DNA of 64,000 bases from Pollenia angustigena. Taxonomy: Eukaryota; Arthropoda; Insecta; Diptera; Polleniidae. This document shows, in pieces, positions 11,951-22,865 of this stretch; positions within the stretch are counted from its first letter, which is position 1, and every line of letters starts with the position of its first letter. A program made the translations under genes and the position numbers. Location: NCBI GenBank assembly GCA_930367215.1, contig OV884059.1, forward strand, positions 147,868,511 to 147,932,510. Direction: 5' to 3'. The notes beneath the pieces are model-generated. The model ran no database searches and was not told the DNA's origin. It was given only the letters and a program-made list of their open reading frames with translations.

Positions 11951-12375
11951 AGAATGAAAGATAATCAATAACAATTTTAATAAATTTTCATGTTGTAAAA
12001 TTCCTTTCTTCATAAAAATAATTTAATGAAAATTAAATTTCATGAACTTAAGCCTAATTAAAAATATTAAAAATTTGGATTAAAAACCATAAATAGTAAA
12101 ACAAAATAACCACAATACTAATTAATGTTCTACAATTTTGTTTAGAACGGTCGTTTCTCAATTCTTTGCAAACATACTAACCTCAAAAATGTTCAAATAA
12201 TGGCAAATTGGCAAATACAACTGATAGAGCAGTTAATTTTACAAGCCCACCAGAAAGGTTTTACTTATGAAAATCCAGAAAAAATAAGAAACTAGAGGCA
12301 AAAGTGTATAAATAAAACCTAAATATCCCATAATAAAAACACTAGAATTCAAATTAACTAGCATGAAAGTATGAA

Positions 12376-12569
12376 TCAGAGGTGTGTTGGAAATCGAAAA
12401 CGTAAAACGCAAGAATTTTAAAAGTCGTTTTTTAATAAAATTTCTGTAATAAAAGAATTTTATGACAAATATTCATCTATTAAACAGAATTTTATAACAA
12501 AAATTACATTAAAAGTGTATTTAAAACAACTTTCAAATTCTTGCGTTTTCGATTTCAAGCACACCTCTG
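12376..12569. repeat. MITE with CAGAGGTGTGTTGGAAATCG ends
   Basis: The inverted ends CAGAGGTGTG and CACACCTCTG flank a TTTAATAAAATTTCTGT-type interior. A homologous copy lies at 49981-50181 with the same interior order. The inverted symmetry extends a few bases into the flank. Confidence 0.6.
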
Positions 12570-13173
12570 TATTCATGATAAAATAAAAAGTGATATTATC
12601 GTTTTTTTTTTTATTATAAGATTCTTAGTTTTTACTGATTTGGGTGTATTATAGCTTAACATTTTTGTAACCAAATTGACTATGCAATAAAATTAAAAAA
12701 CTTTGAATTTTGTAATAAATTGTGGCACAAAACATCTTCCGAAATGACAATAATTGGTGAAAAACGTTAATATTTTCATAAGATATTAGCTTTGGTCCAC
12801 TATAACTCACGCATTTTTTAACCGACCACTATTTGACGCGTAATTTAGTAGCCTTTCAAACAAGATACAACTGATTTTGATCAAATAGGCCTTTAACTCT
12901 GGATGACGGTTGAAGAAGAGAAGTATGCAGCGAAAAACACAAATGCACCATTATCTGATAAATGTGATGTGGTACATTTGTATGATTTAGACCAACATCT
13001 ACATATTTAATATGAATTTATGTAAAATACTTTTTCAATGTCGATAATGCGTAATTACAATATTAAAATCATTCCATTGTGTCATGATTTCATAAATTTC
13101 TTTTGAAAAGCAAAAAATGGCTAAAGTTTGCTCGTTTGTTTTTTAAATGGCACAAAAACTGAAACTCGAACTT

Positions 13174-13390
13174 TGCACACTGGCCATGAACTTCAATATC
13201 TAAAATTCCTCTGTGCCGATTGAATGCTTAGTATCTGAGCTGTACTTGCAAAATGTCAAAAAACTAAGAATTTTGCTTTTGTTCGGTTTTTTTTTAGATT
13301 TTCTCAATTTGTGTCCAAACAAAACATTCTATCGTCAATCGGCACGGAGGAATTTTAGATATTGAAGTTCCAAACCAGAACCAGTGCCAC
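13174..13390. repeat. Foldback MITE, 33-bp near-perfect core arms
   Basis: CTTCAATATCTAAAATTCCT at 13191 is mirrored at 13349-13368. The arms extend outwards to CACACTGG and CCAGTGCC. The interior is non-coding. Confidence 0.65.
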
Positions 13391-13477
13391 TTAAAATATA
13401 AAGTTGGGATTTTTCCGTTTTCACACCATTCTTTCATTAATTTTTTTTCAGTGTACTGATATTTATTTTTTGTTTTT

Positions 13478-14570
13478 TAGACTAATGAACATCCAAAAAT
13501 AATTTCTTTCGCTAGCAGGAGTTTGTCAGACGTTGGAAAGAGATACTCCCAGACGGAAAAGAAGAGAGTGAACTGCAGTCAATTTTTAAAACGACATATA
13601 AGCCCCCAGCCAGAATTAAAAATTAGAAATGATGGTTGTTGCGCTTGCAATCATTTAAATGTTAGGTTATTTATCGTGCCGGAAAGGAAAACAAAAACAT
13701 AGCTGATTGCGTTTCAATACTTTGTAATATATAAAATACGAGTTCATTCGATTCGAATTATGCTATGTTCACCCCTTACAATCATTCTCATAGCCAAGAA
13801 AAGTGCGGAAGATGAAGAAATCTCCAAAAATGTTAATCATATTAAGAATGTGACATAGGATTCAGATGAGTCAAGTTTATACTATTCATTACGTTTTGAG
13901 TTTTCGGCCGTTGGCAGTATACTTCTGAGAGGCACTCGCATTGTGATGCCTAAGTCTCTTCGTGATAAGGTGCTAAAATTAGCTTATGAGGGACATCCTG
14001 GTGAATCGGCTGTGAAAATAGATAAAAAAGTAGAACGTTTTGTTAAAATCTGTCGTGACTGTTTGCTTGTTTCTCAAATATCTAATCCTGAACCTATGCA
14101 GAGACATTCATTTCCCAATGGGCCTTGGCAATGTGCAACACCGCATGGCATGCGAGGATCACTTCCATCTAAGTTAATGTTTAGTCGAGATATAAGAGAT
14201 AAAATACCAAGTATTCAAGACATAAAAGAGAATATGACTGATTCGGAATTTAGACTGATTTAATAAACAAAAAAGAAAGATAAAAGGATGCAGGAAATGA
14301 ACGGCAAAAGATTCAGATGTAGCAGTTGGTGATAAGGTCTGCTTAAAAACGTTGTATGTGGCAGAATATTTGGTAGTAGGCAGGAAAGGAAATGAAGTGT
14401 AACGGTAAAATTTTCAGAAAATGCATCATCAATGTTAAAAAAATACCATCGGATTTGATTGCTGCAAATGGGACTTCACATGATATGAGCTTGTCACATG
14501 TAGCACCACCGACTAGAGCAAATACTTTTCCACCAAGTGATTTGTGCGATTCAGCAGTAGGCATATAGCA
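13478..14570 (+). pseudogene. Degraded Ty3/gypsy pol (RNase H to integrase)
   Basis: These are remnants of an LTR-retrotransposon polyprotein that would copy and integrate the element. At 13483-13575 the frame reads HPKIISFASRSLSDVGKRYS, the RT/RNase H connection typical of gypsy pol. 13600-13730 retains pieces such as VIYRAGKEN and IADC with in-frame stops. 13943-14263 encodes the integrase N-terminal zinc-binding region (MPKSLRDKVLKLA, EGHPGESA, VKICRDCLLVSQ) joined to a short C-terminal part (SKLMFSRDIRDKIPS). The DDE catalytic core is missing, so an internal deletion joined the two parts. Further frameshifted tail sequence (DVAVGDKVCLK) lies near 14315. No LTRs were found. Confidence 0.75.
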
Positions 14571-16557
14571 ACAAGATGGTTCTTAAAAAAATTAAAGCTG
14601 CAAAAGATAGGAGGGACGTGGCAATGCTGATTTATATTGAATTTATAAATGAAAAAGATAACTTGGATATAACTGTAATTTTTCTAATGTAAAATGAAAA
14701 ATATATTTAATTTAATTGTAACAATCTTACGACTGTGTTATCATTTTTATATACACATAAATATTAATATGTACATATATATGTACATACATGTATTTGT
14801 TAATTTACATTATTGCTAGGAACACAACTGGGGTCTAATCACCGCATTTGATATCGAGTAAGTTATCGTCGCGAGAAAACAATCGTGTTTTTCTGCATAC
14901 GATGGACACTGACTTATCGAATGAAAACTCGAGATATGTTATGTCTTTAGATACTCGATATCTAAAGCTATCATCTCAAATTATAATACATTTTATTCAA
15001 TACCGAGTGTCATGATACCAAAATAAAAAATTTCAATCAATTTTTCTCGATATCGTATGCGATGATTAGACCCTTGGGTCGTACGTCGTAAGAACATAGG
15101 ACGTAAATTTCTAAAAATTCGCTCTATTTACTAGGGAGATCGATTATTCGACTTTTTCAAACCCTGGTTTTCGAATATTCCGAATAGCTGCTATTTCAAA
15201 GAAACCGGGATTCGGTTAAGCATTTTAAAAATAACCGGTTAACCCGTTTTAATTTGAATACATAAAAATATTTTATTTTTTATTTTGTAGTTAAAATTAG
15301 TTTTTTTCTGTTCCCGTACTCATGTGTACTTTATGAGAGAAATGTATGCTTGCTCTCAGTTTCACGAACTTTACCCAAAAAAGTAAAGAAACAGAGCTAT
15401 TGTTTGATTCCTTCAATTTTGTTTTAAGTTCTTGGTGTTTAAATAAATATAACTGATGAGTTTCCATATCGTTGATTCCGCCGGTATGTTGTATTTTTAA
15501 GCATGAAGATATGCTAGAACTCCCAGCAATAAACTTTGGAAGTTGTTCAAGTAGAAGGGATATTTTCATGACTTCTTTAGCACTTAACTACTTGAATGAA
15601 TTAAATATGCCTTCCAAAATTCGAATTAATTTTAAATAAGTGAACCCATGAAAAATTACACGCAATGCACCCATTCAACTCTTATGTAGAAATTACAACT
15701 TTTCACTATAATTAGGTATTCTTTTAGGATTGTAAGGGGACGAATATTATATACAATTGACTTTAATGATTGAGTGTAATTTTTTTAATACATACATACA
15801 TATGTAAATACATTTAATTTTAATAGGTATTTAAATTTGTTATATTGCGTATATCAAGGCCTTTCCAATAGGTCTGCTTACCTCTACAACAATACAATAA
15901 ACAACAGGCATTTTGTTTATGTAAAATTTACCCGCCGGTGTCAAAATCTTACTACTACATAGGGAAAACAAAAGGAAAAATTTAATTTATAATACATTCC
16001 CATAATGCATAAACAAATTAATATCGAGCACCAATGAAAATACGCATTAAAATCATTAAAGATTCATTGCTTTTCATTCACACTCAATTCAGTTAATATT
16101 CCAGATCAATGAAAACCCCGATCTAATCACTGAACTTTCATTGGTGCTAAGCAATATTTTTAATGACGAGCCGTTTACCTAAATGTGAACCCATGCTCGC
16201 CAACGACACGCTAATGTTAAAATCATGCATGTTTCACCTAAAAAGAACCAGTGCATTATCCGCGGAACCCATGAATTTACTACTTATTTTGCATGTCTTT
16301 TTTTGCTGGGTACTTACGAGTTTTTCATTCATTTTTGGCAGCATATTTTAATAAAGTATTATTTGCAGTCTCCTAAGATCTACTTGAAACAGAGTCAAGT
16401 TTTACCTGGCGTATATTTATGTCAAGCTTGTGGTTAATAAGTCGGCACGTTGAAGAACCTTTGCAACTTATCATTTTAGTGCCCTTTCATCACCATTGTC
16501 TTTAAAATCAGTTCGAAATATCACCAGAGATAACGTCTTTATAAAAATATATATAAT
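14571..16557. other. Non-coding with one MITE
   Basis: No gene is recognised. A MITE (14831-15073) is listed separately. Short open frames at 15297-15569 and 16163-16437 show no domain and no coding signature I can support. Confidence 0.45.
14831..15073. repeat. MITE with GGGTCTAATCACCGCAT ends, copy 1
   Basis: GGGTCTAATC at the left is mirrored by GATTAGACCC at the right. The interior is rich in ATCGAGT/ATATCGA palindromes. A homologous 233-bp copy lies at 42134-42366. No TSD is evident. Confidence 0.7.
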
Positions 16558-16852
16558 AAGAAACTGGGAATTATTTCTGCTGGTGTCTAATAATTGTAAA
16601 TTTTTCTGTACATTCAATATACTTCATTGCTTTCCAAAGGAAGGCTAAGGTAAAATGTAAAAAGAAAATACAATATAATAGTCTGATAGTGTATAAAGTC
16701 ATTTCTGAAAAATTAAAAAGAATAGAACTATTACAAAAAAAGCTTTATAAAATACAGACCTGAAATTTAACTCATAGAATAAATTCGAAAAATGAAAAAA
16801 TGTTTAATAAAATATAAAGTAACCTTCACAAGGAAATAATTCCCAGTTTCTA
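16558..16852. repeat. TIR element with AAGAAACTGGGAATTATTT end
   Basis: The 19-bp left end is mirrored at 16834-16852 (AAATAATTCCCAGTTTCTA). Its interior (16576-16815) is repeated in direct orientation at 16961-17203. Confidence 0.65.
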
Positions 16853-16960
16853 ATTGTTAAAATAGTTGAGTTAAATACATTCAATTTATAAAGTAACACT
16901 ATCCAGTGAGACACAAAGAATGCTGACGAAGGCCGTAGCGGGCCAGAAAATGCATTACAT

Positions 16961-17203
16961 TCTGCTGGTGTCTAATAATTGTAAATTTTTCTGTACATTC
17001 AATATACTTCATTGCTTTCCAAAGGAAGGCTAAGGTAAAATGTAAAAAGAAAATACAATATAATAGTCTGATAGTGTATAAAGTCATTTCTGAAAAATTA
17101 AAAAGAATAGAACTATTACAAAAAAAAAGCTTTATAAAATACAGACCTGAAATTTAACGCATAGAATAAATTCGAAAAATGAAAAAATGTTTAATAAAAT
17201 ATA
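16961..17203. repeat. Direct duplicate of 16576-16815 without TIRs
   Basis: The block starting TCTGCTGGTGTCTAATAATT is repeated 385 bp downstream with only a few substitutions and two extra A residues in a run. The second copy lacks the terminal inverted repeats of the first, so it arose by duplication rather than by a second insertion. Confidence 0.75.
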
Positions 17204-18347
17204 TATAATATTTAGAATACTGCCCAATTGCTAATTACTTTTTAAGCTGAAAATTTTCGTGTAGTATTTTGAATTGTTTTGGGTTTTTGTTACAAGAAAA
17301 CACGCTTATACATAATGTTTTTTGACTCTTGTTACAATTTGTTTTGCCTTTCTTCATAAAAACTTAAAGTTTGTCCAATATTCAATTAGAAAAATATTTA
17401 AATTACGGGTACATTTATAATAAAAGGAAGGAAAATGTATATATCGATCTCCCTACTATTTACCCACAGTTTCATCGTAGACTTATTTAGTTTGTTTCCA
17501 AATTTATTGAAATTTTCGTTTGTTTTTGACTTCTTTGAAATTTGAAAACACAAAAGTTTTTTCGTTTTTGTAAACATATACATACATATCTTACCTGAAA
17601 CGCAAAAGGCCCTTACTAAAAAAATAATATAAAAATCCACTTTTTCATTAAGGTCCCTATTACGGTTTACAACTCAACTCAGTTGACAAAAAACAAACGG
17701 CCCTATCTAAAAAAGGTTATATGATAAACGCTTAAAGAACTAACAAACAGTTTGTATAATATGCAACATTAAAAACAGTTAAATGCAATTTATTAATTTA
17801 TCATATTATACAGTTTTTGCTTCTTCTGTAAAATTTTCGAAATGTTAGATAGGGCCTTTTGCGTTTTAGGTGACGATATGTATGTAAGTATTTAATTTTT
17901 CTGATCCTATGACAATACGGCCGTAGCCGGCGTATGAAATACAATAAGATCTATGTCGACTTACGACGTTGATACGCTTCTACGTTTGCGCCAAGTTTTG
18001 TGTGCTTTTTGTATTAAATATAACATGTTTTCACTTAAAACCGTATCTGCGTCATACGCTACTAAGTTCATACAGCGCAATTGTGCTCCTACAGTAAAAG
18101 AACGATAAAAAACTCAAATTTGTTTTTTGTTTTCAATATAAATTTCTAAACGAAAAATTTTATTTTAATTTCTAAACATTTAGTTAATCAAACTTTTATT
18201 AATACAAAGTAATATTAAGTTCAAACAAATTATTTCTCTAAATAAATCATACAACAAATAATGTACATACCAAAGTTATGTACATTCATATAAAATTAAT
18301 TTCCATAAATGTGTTAAAAATGTACAAAAACAATTTACAAAAAATTT
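17204..18347. other. Non-coding; foldback repeat and possible polyadenylation region
   Basis: Apart from the inverted-repeat element at 17594-17870, no gene is visible. On the minus strand AATAAA occurs near 18195, about 150 nt beyond the stop of the zinc-finger exon at 18348, and could be its poly(A) signal. 18100-18170 resembles 39695-39765. Confidence 0.45.
17594..17870. repeat. TIR element (CCTGAAACGCAAAAGGCCCT ends)
   Basis: The left end is mirrored at 17851-17870 (AGGGCCTTTTGCGTTTTAGG). Inside lies a solo end of the GGCCCCTATTACG family (17651 onward). A related end (CCTAAAACGCAAAAAGC) appears near 20776. Confidence 0.6.
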
Positions 18348-18906
18348 TTAATTTTGCTGAGATAATTCGGAAATTTCGACATGGGGATCCAGATTAAGAC
18401 GTTCCATTTTAGATTTCCACCATTCGGTTGGATGTTGCCTCTTTATATGAACGTACATATTTGATTTTGAACGTGACTCTTTTTGACAATGCGGACATTT
18501 ATAAAGTTGTACTCCGGTATGTGTAGCCATATGTTCTTGTAGATTACGTTCTTGACGAAAAACTTTTTCACAAAAATTGCACTGCCAATCCAAGTCAGAC
18601 TTATGCCAGTACGACTTGTGTTTACGAAGCCTATGCTTGGTCTCAAATACCTTTCCGCACACATCGCAAGGCGTTGGGTTTTTCTCATGAATAAAACGAT
18701 GCAATCTTAAACTGTGTTTGTTTTTAAGCCACCTGAGACATATAGAACATTGAGCTGCTGGTTCAATAATGCCTTGATGTTGGGCGTAATGCGTTTTAAA
18801 TGAATCTTTATTCTTGAACTTTTGACCACAAACGTCGCAAATATGATATTTTTCATATTTGTGTATATTTTGGATATGGCGAGTTAAATTATCTTCCGAG
18901 CAAAAT
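18348..18906 (-). CDS. Terminal exon, C2H2 zinc-finger protein (copy 3)
   Basis: The acceptor is TTTCATATAG ending at 18907; one nucleotide then completes a codon and 186 codons run to the stop. It opens with the finger half FCSEDNLTRHIQNIH. Five complete fingers follow: CDVCGQKFKNKD..., CSIC..., CDVCGKVFETKHRLRKH, CNFCEKVFRQERNLQEH and CPHCQKESRSKSNMYVHIKRQH. The tail is WWKSKMERLNL plus a short stretch. It is closest to copy 1 (shared CDVCGKVFETK and VFRQERNLQEH) and to the pseudogene at 22648. Only 597 bp of non-coding DNA separates it from copy 4, too little to hold the missing N-terminal exons in any form I can see. The product is inferred to be a nuclear DNA-binding protein. Confidence 0.82.
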
Positions 18907-19503
18907 CTATATGAAATTTAATTTAAAACAAAACGAAAAAGTCATTATTTTTTTAATTCTTAAATTCAGTTAGTTCAATAATTTGAATGTCTCCTATGTA
19001 GATGTATTTTTATTTGGTAATGTGATTTTCAAAGGAAAATATTAATAGATTTTTCTCCTAACTTTTTAGCGCTCTGAGTAAAAATCTATTATCGGTAACT
19101 TGTTTCTTGCTATTTAGGAAATTTCAATAGTTCATTTATAATAATTTTTGTATAGACACTTAAGGACTTACATTAGAAAGAGAACATATTGGAAATTCAA
19201 GCTTAAAACATTTTCAAATCTTATAAGCGCATGTTAACGAACTAAAAAATAGAAATATGATGTGTTACGGTTCAAAATAATAGTTTCCTTGCATATAAAA
19301 AACTGAATAAAATTTTAAAACACAAGTTTTTGTCATTTACGTAAGTTAAATTTTACTTTTAAACTATAATAAAGCAATTTAAAACATTATGCGCAATATT
19401 TTTCATTTAAATTATAATTATTTATATGAATAAATGAAGTTTAAATGATTTTAACAAACATTTTAAAACACTTATTATGGGCAAATAACGATCGGATTGT
19501 ATT
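18907..19503. other. Short spacer between zinc-finger exons 3 and 4
   Basis: This is 597 bp of A+T-rich DNA. It carries the acceptor of copy 3 at its left edge and the 3' flank of copy 4 at its right edge. No ORF longer than chance, no zinc-finger or ZAD coding sequence and no obvious promoter are seen. This bears on whether these exons share upstream exons. Confidence 0.6.
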
Positions 19504-20065
19504 TTATATCTGTTGGCGTTTGTCCTCCTGAATTATATCCTTAGGTTTTAAGTTTAAACGTTCCATTTTTGATTTCCACCATTCATTTGGATGTATCCTT
19601 TTGATATGTACATACATATTTGATTTCGATCGTGAGTCTTTGCCGCAATGGGGACACGTATAAAGTTGCACGCCGGTATGTATGGCCATGTGTTCCTCAA
19701 GATTTCGCTTTTCTCGAAAGACTTTATCGCAAAAACTACATTGTAAATTTGTATCCAATGTATGCCAGTAAACTTTGTGTCTATAAAGTCTACGTTTTGT
19801 TTTGAACATTTTTCCACAAACATCGCAAGGCGTGGGATGTTCCTCATGAGTGAATCGATGTAAACGTAAGACATTTTCATTTTTAAGCCATGTGTGACAT
19901 ATCGAACATTGTACGGCTTGAGAAACAATACCTTGATGTGCATTATAATGATGTTGAAAAGCATTTTTATTTTTATAAGTACGACCACAAATATCGCAGA
20001 CGTGAGGAGCGACTTTCTTGTGAATGTTAGTGATATGACGCTCTAAATGGAAGTCGGTTGTAAAT
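19504..20065 (-). CDS. Terminal exon, C2H2 zinc-finger protein (copy 4)
   Basis: The exon begins after TTTTATATAG (ending at 20066) and encodes 187 codons. It starts with the half-finger FTTDFHLERHITNIH. Complete fingers follow: CDICGRTYKNKNAFQHH, CSICHTWLKNENVLRLH, CDVCGKMFKTKRRLYRHKVYWH, CSFCDKVFREKRNLEEH and CPHCGKDSRSKSNMYVHIKRIH. The tail is WWKSKMERLNLKP plus DIIQEDKRQQI. It is nearly identical to copy 5 (33113-33674), and the flanking introns and 3' DNA match too, so this is a recent segmental duplication. The conserved frame in both suggests the protein is still under constraint or the duplication is very young. Confidence 0.85.
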
Positions 20066-21004
20066 CTATATAAAATTTAATTTAAAAATATACATTTAAG
20101 AAATCGTTTGTTTTATGTGAGAAATTTTTGCAGATTTTAAAATATTTTTTCTTTGTCTTTAAATTAACTTATAAATAAAATCACATTCAGGAAAATTGCT
20201 TAGAACTTAAGAAGACCGTTTTCGATGGTATATTAAACAATACCTTTATCAGTAAAATTGCTATTCCCAAAAAAAAAAATTCGGTACAACTTGCGACCTT
20301 AGGACAACTAGGTTCTATTTGCACCTTAACTACATGTACGATATAACCTTGTTGTCCTAAGGTCGCGCATTAATTCTAAGAACTTGATTTTTCGTAGAAT
20401 GACTATTCAGAAATTTACATAAGAAATACATAGTTGTTGGTCTTAAAGGCTTTTTATAGTAAATACTTAAGCTACGGTCACATTTGGCAAATATTTGACG
20501 AAAAAACGGAACCAGCAGGCAAACTAAAATATAAATTCCTTTAAATCCAATATTTACTTTGATTTTAATACAACATTTTACATAAAACAGCTTTTTACTA
20601 TGTCTAGCAGTATAATTAGTTTAATTTTGTGATTTTAAGAGCATGTGGTTATGCTTATTTTGTCAAATATTTAAAAAGCGTGGCCGTAGCTTAAGACTGA
20701 AATAAATAAAAAAATCAATTAACACTATTTAACTATTTTATTTTCATAAGAGGTAGGTATAAGGGTATATCGTTGCCTAAAACGCAAAAAGCATTATCTA
20801 ACATTTTTAAAAATATTACAAGAGAACTAAAAAAAACATTTAAAGTGATAAACTGATAAATTGACAATGTTGCATATTATGCAAACCTTTAGTTATGTCT
20901 TTCAGCGTCGAAAGATTCCAGAGTTTTTTAGTGAACCGTAAAAGGGGCCTTAATTTAACAATGACGGTCTGTAAGCGTGCCTTTTGAAATGTGATTTTCG
21001 AAGA
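20066..21004. other. Intronic or intergenic DNA, small hairpin element
   Basis: The first ~160 bp are intron sequence shared with the duplicate at 33675-33835. A hairpin lies at 20293-20366. Around 20776-20960 there are pieces of the CCTAAAACGC and GGCCCC repeat families. No exon is visible. Confidence 0.5.
20293..20366. repeat. 74-bp hairpin (GCGACCTTAGGACAAC arms)
   Basis: GCGACCTTAGGACAAC at the left is mirrored by GTTGTCCTAAGGTCGC at the right, around a ~40-nt loop. It could be a tiny MITE or foldback remnant. Function unknown. Confidence 0.6.
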
Positions 21005-21012
21005 GATATGAA

Positions 21013-22580
21013 TAGGGATGAAACGATACCTCTAAGGTATCGATACTTTTACTCGATGTGGTGTCGCTCGTAAAGTATCGATACCTACTTAGAATCGAAA
21101 AAAAAGTATCGATACTTAGTTACTTTTATGGGTACTTGTATCGGTTTGCATGATAAAAGAATAGAAAGCAGCATTTAAAAACGTTCTTATTAGGCTGGGT
21201 TTTTGAGATCTCAGTTAAACTAGGTTTAGTTAATCTGAAAATTGATTTGTGCCGCCAATAGCAAGTTTTAAAACAAAATGTTGCCGGAACAGCGCAGTCT
21301 TGCTTAAAATGTGGGTCTTTATTGAAATAATAGAACAAAAAATCAAATTTCACCGTAAAATCCGAGTTGCAGAGAACGTTAAACTAAGTTTAAACCTAAT
21401 CCCCATCTTAAAAACCCGTCCTTAGTGTTTTATTACTATACAATAAAATAAGAACTTCGACCTATTAGAATTTTTGTGCAAAACGATAAGTGTAAAGATT
21501 AAGACCACTTTTAGTTACCACCTAGTACCAATTTCCTTTCGAAAAATCTTTTTATCTTAGGAAACAAAATTTTATAGAACGTTCAGGATAACAACCTTCA
21601 TTCACCTTTTATTCCAGAAATCAACAATGTCACTATGAATTTATCTTAAATGTAAATATGTATTTTATTTCCTTTCAATAATTTCTCAAGCTCAAAGTCC
21701 GTTTTATATAAAGAATATTTATTTAAAATTTATTCAATATTTCTCAATGGATAGCTTCTTCAGGGATTTTTTGGTTTTTTTATATTTCAAACAAATTTAA
21801 ATAAAAGGAATTAATATTAAGAAGGTCGAGGAAATAAAGCTAAATAATTTATGTATTTTATTTTTAAATTGATAAATATAAAATAAAGGGTGGTAAAACC
21901 ATAATCCCTCAACGTCAAGGTTTTTGCGCAACTTAAGTTGACCTATTTTTGGTTCAGTATTTGACAACTTCGACCATTGAGAGGTACACAATTGAGCAGC
22001 GCGGTAAGATTAATAAAGCCTTTTACGAAAATGGGCGTTCATTCAAAATGCATTTAATGCGCATCCACAATCGGGAGAATTGCGCGTTAATTTCAGCGAA
22101 CCGGGTCTGTAGGAAATGAGAAAATATATGTGCATGCTCCCCAGTTAGTTCTGCGGCTGGCGGCGTCTTCGAAAATGAGGTCGGCCAAGCAATTATCGTG
22201 AATTGTGTTCGCTATTGCGAACATTAATATTGAATTTTTACTAAGCCCAAAATCTCGGGATTTTTATATCAAACCCCGGACTTCGGGACTTAAATTTTTA
22301 GAATAATCCCAGGTTTTCGGTATTCGGGATTGGCATCCCTAGTGTTTACTGGTCAAACGGTTTCTTGATACCGTTACTGCTGCTCCAGCTTTGGAAAATA
22401 ATCAAAAATTTAAGATTAATTTAAATACCAAAGTTAAACGATTACTTTTGACCGATACCGAGTATTTTTTTACCGATACTACTTGGTACTCCATTGCTAA
22501 GTATCGATTACAAAAATACGTGGTACTTATATAAAAGTATCGAATATGTACTTGTATTTACTCGTATCGTTTCATCCCTA
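21013..22580. mobile_element. Ac-like hAT element with 8-bp TSD
   Basis: It starts TAGGGATGAAACGATAC and ends GTATCGTTTCATCCCTA, with exact flanking duplications GATATGAA (21005-21012 and 22581-22588). TAGGGATGAAA is the classic Ac-type hAT terminus. Subterminal regions are packed with GTATCGATAC-like palindromes, plausible transposase-binding sites. No hAT transposase is visible in the 1568 bp. A degraded mariner-type coding fragment lies inside (21981-22221). Confidence 0.85.
21981..22221 (+). pseudogene. Tc1/mariner-type transposase fragment
   Basis: The frame from 21981 reads RYTIEQRGKINKAFYENGRS, matching the N-terminal helix-turn-helix region of mariner-like transposases. Further on, FFENEVGQAIIVNCVRYCE recalls the middle of such proteins. 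Frameshifts and a stop separate the pieces, and the catalytic DDD/E region is absent. It was presumably captured in, or inserted into, the Ac-like element. Confidence 0.45.
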
Positions 22581-22647
22581 GATATGAACAAAAAAAACAC
22601 GACTGCCTCTAAATTTTACCCATAAGAATTAAAAAACTTTCACACAC

Positions 22648-22865
22648 AAAAACTTTTCCACAAAAATTACACGCCAACCCAAGTTAGACTTATGCCAGTA
22701 CGACTTCTGTTTGCGAAGCCTATGGTTGGTCTCAATTACCTTTCCGCACACATCACAAAGCGTTGGGGTTTTCTCATTAGCAAACCGATGCAATCGTAAA
22801 CTGTTTTAGTTTTTAGCCACCTGAGAAATATAGAACATTGAGCGGCTGGTGCAATAATGCTTTGT
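22648..22865 (-). pseudogene. C2H2 zinc-finger exon pseudogene
   Basis: A truncated, decayed relative of copies 1 and 3. The minus strand retains AQCSI, RWLK, SLRLHR, CDVCGKV, HRLRK and SYWHKSNLGW in shifting frames. At least two single-base frameshifts are present, and one finger Cys is replaced by Phe (SIF instead of SIC). Both ends of the exon are missing, including the acceptor and the last finger. It lies 60 bp outside the right end of the Ac-like element. Confidence 0.8.

Larger units (their letters stand above)
11097..13173. other. Non-coding with MITE and tRNA-like fragments
   Basis: No host exon is visible. Listed separately are a tRNA-derived fragment (11874-11950) and a MITE (12376-12569). 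Around 11600-11655 there is a short piece matching the arm of the foldback element at 34394-35257. Confidence 0.45.

Noticed and set aside
19554..19988. 144-codon open frame overlapping zinc-finger copy 4
   Set aside because: It is an out-of-frame shadow of the zinc-finger exon on the same strand, and the equivalent frame in copy 5 is shorter.
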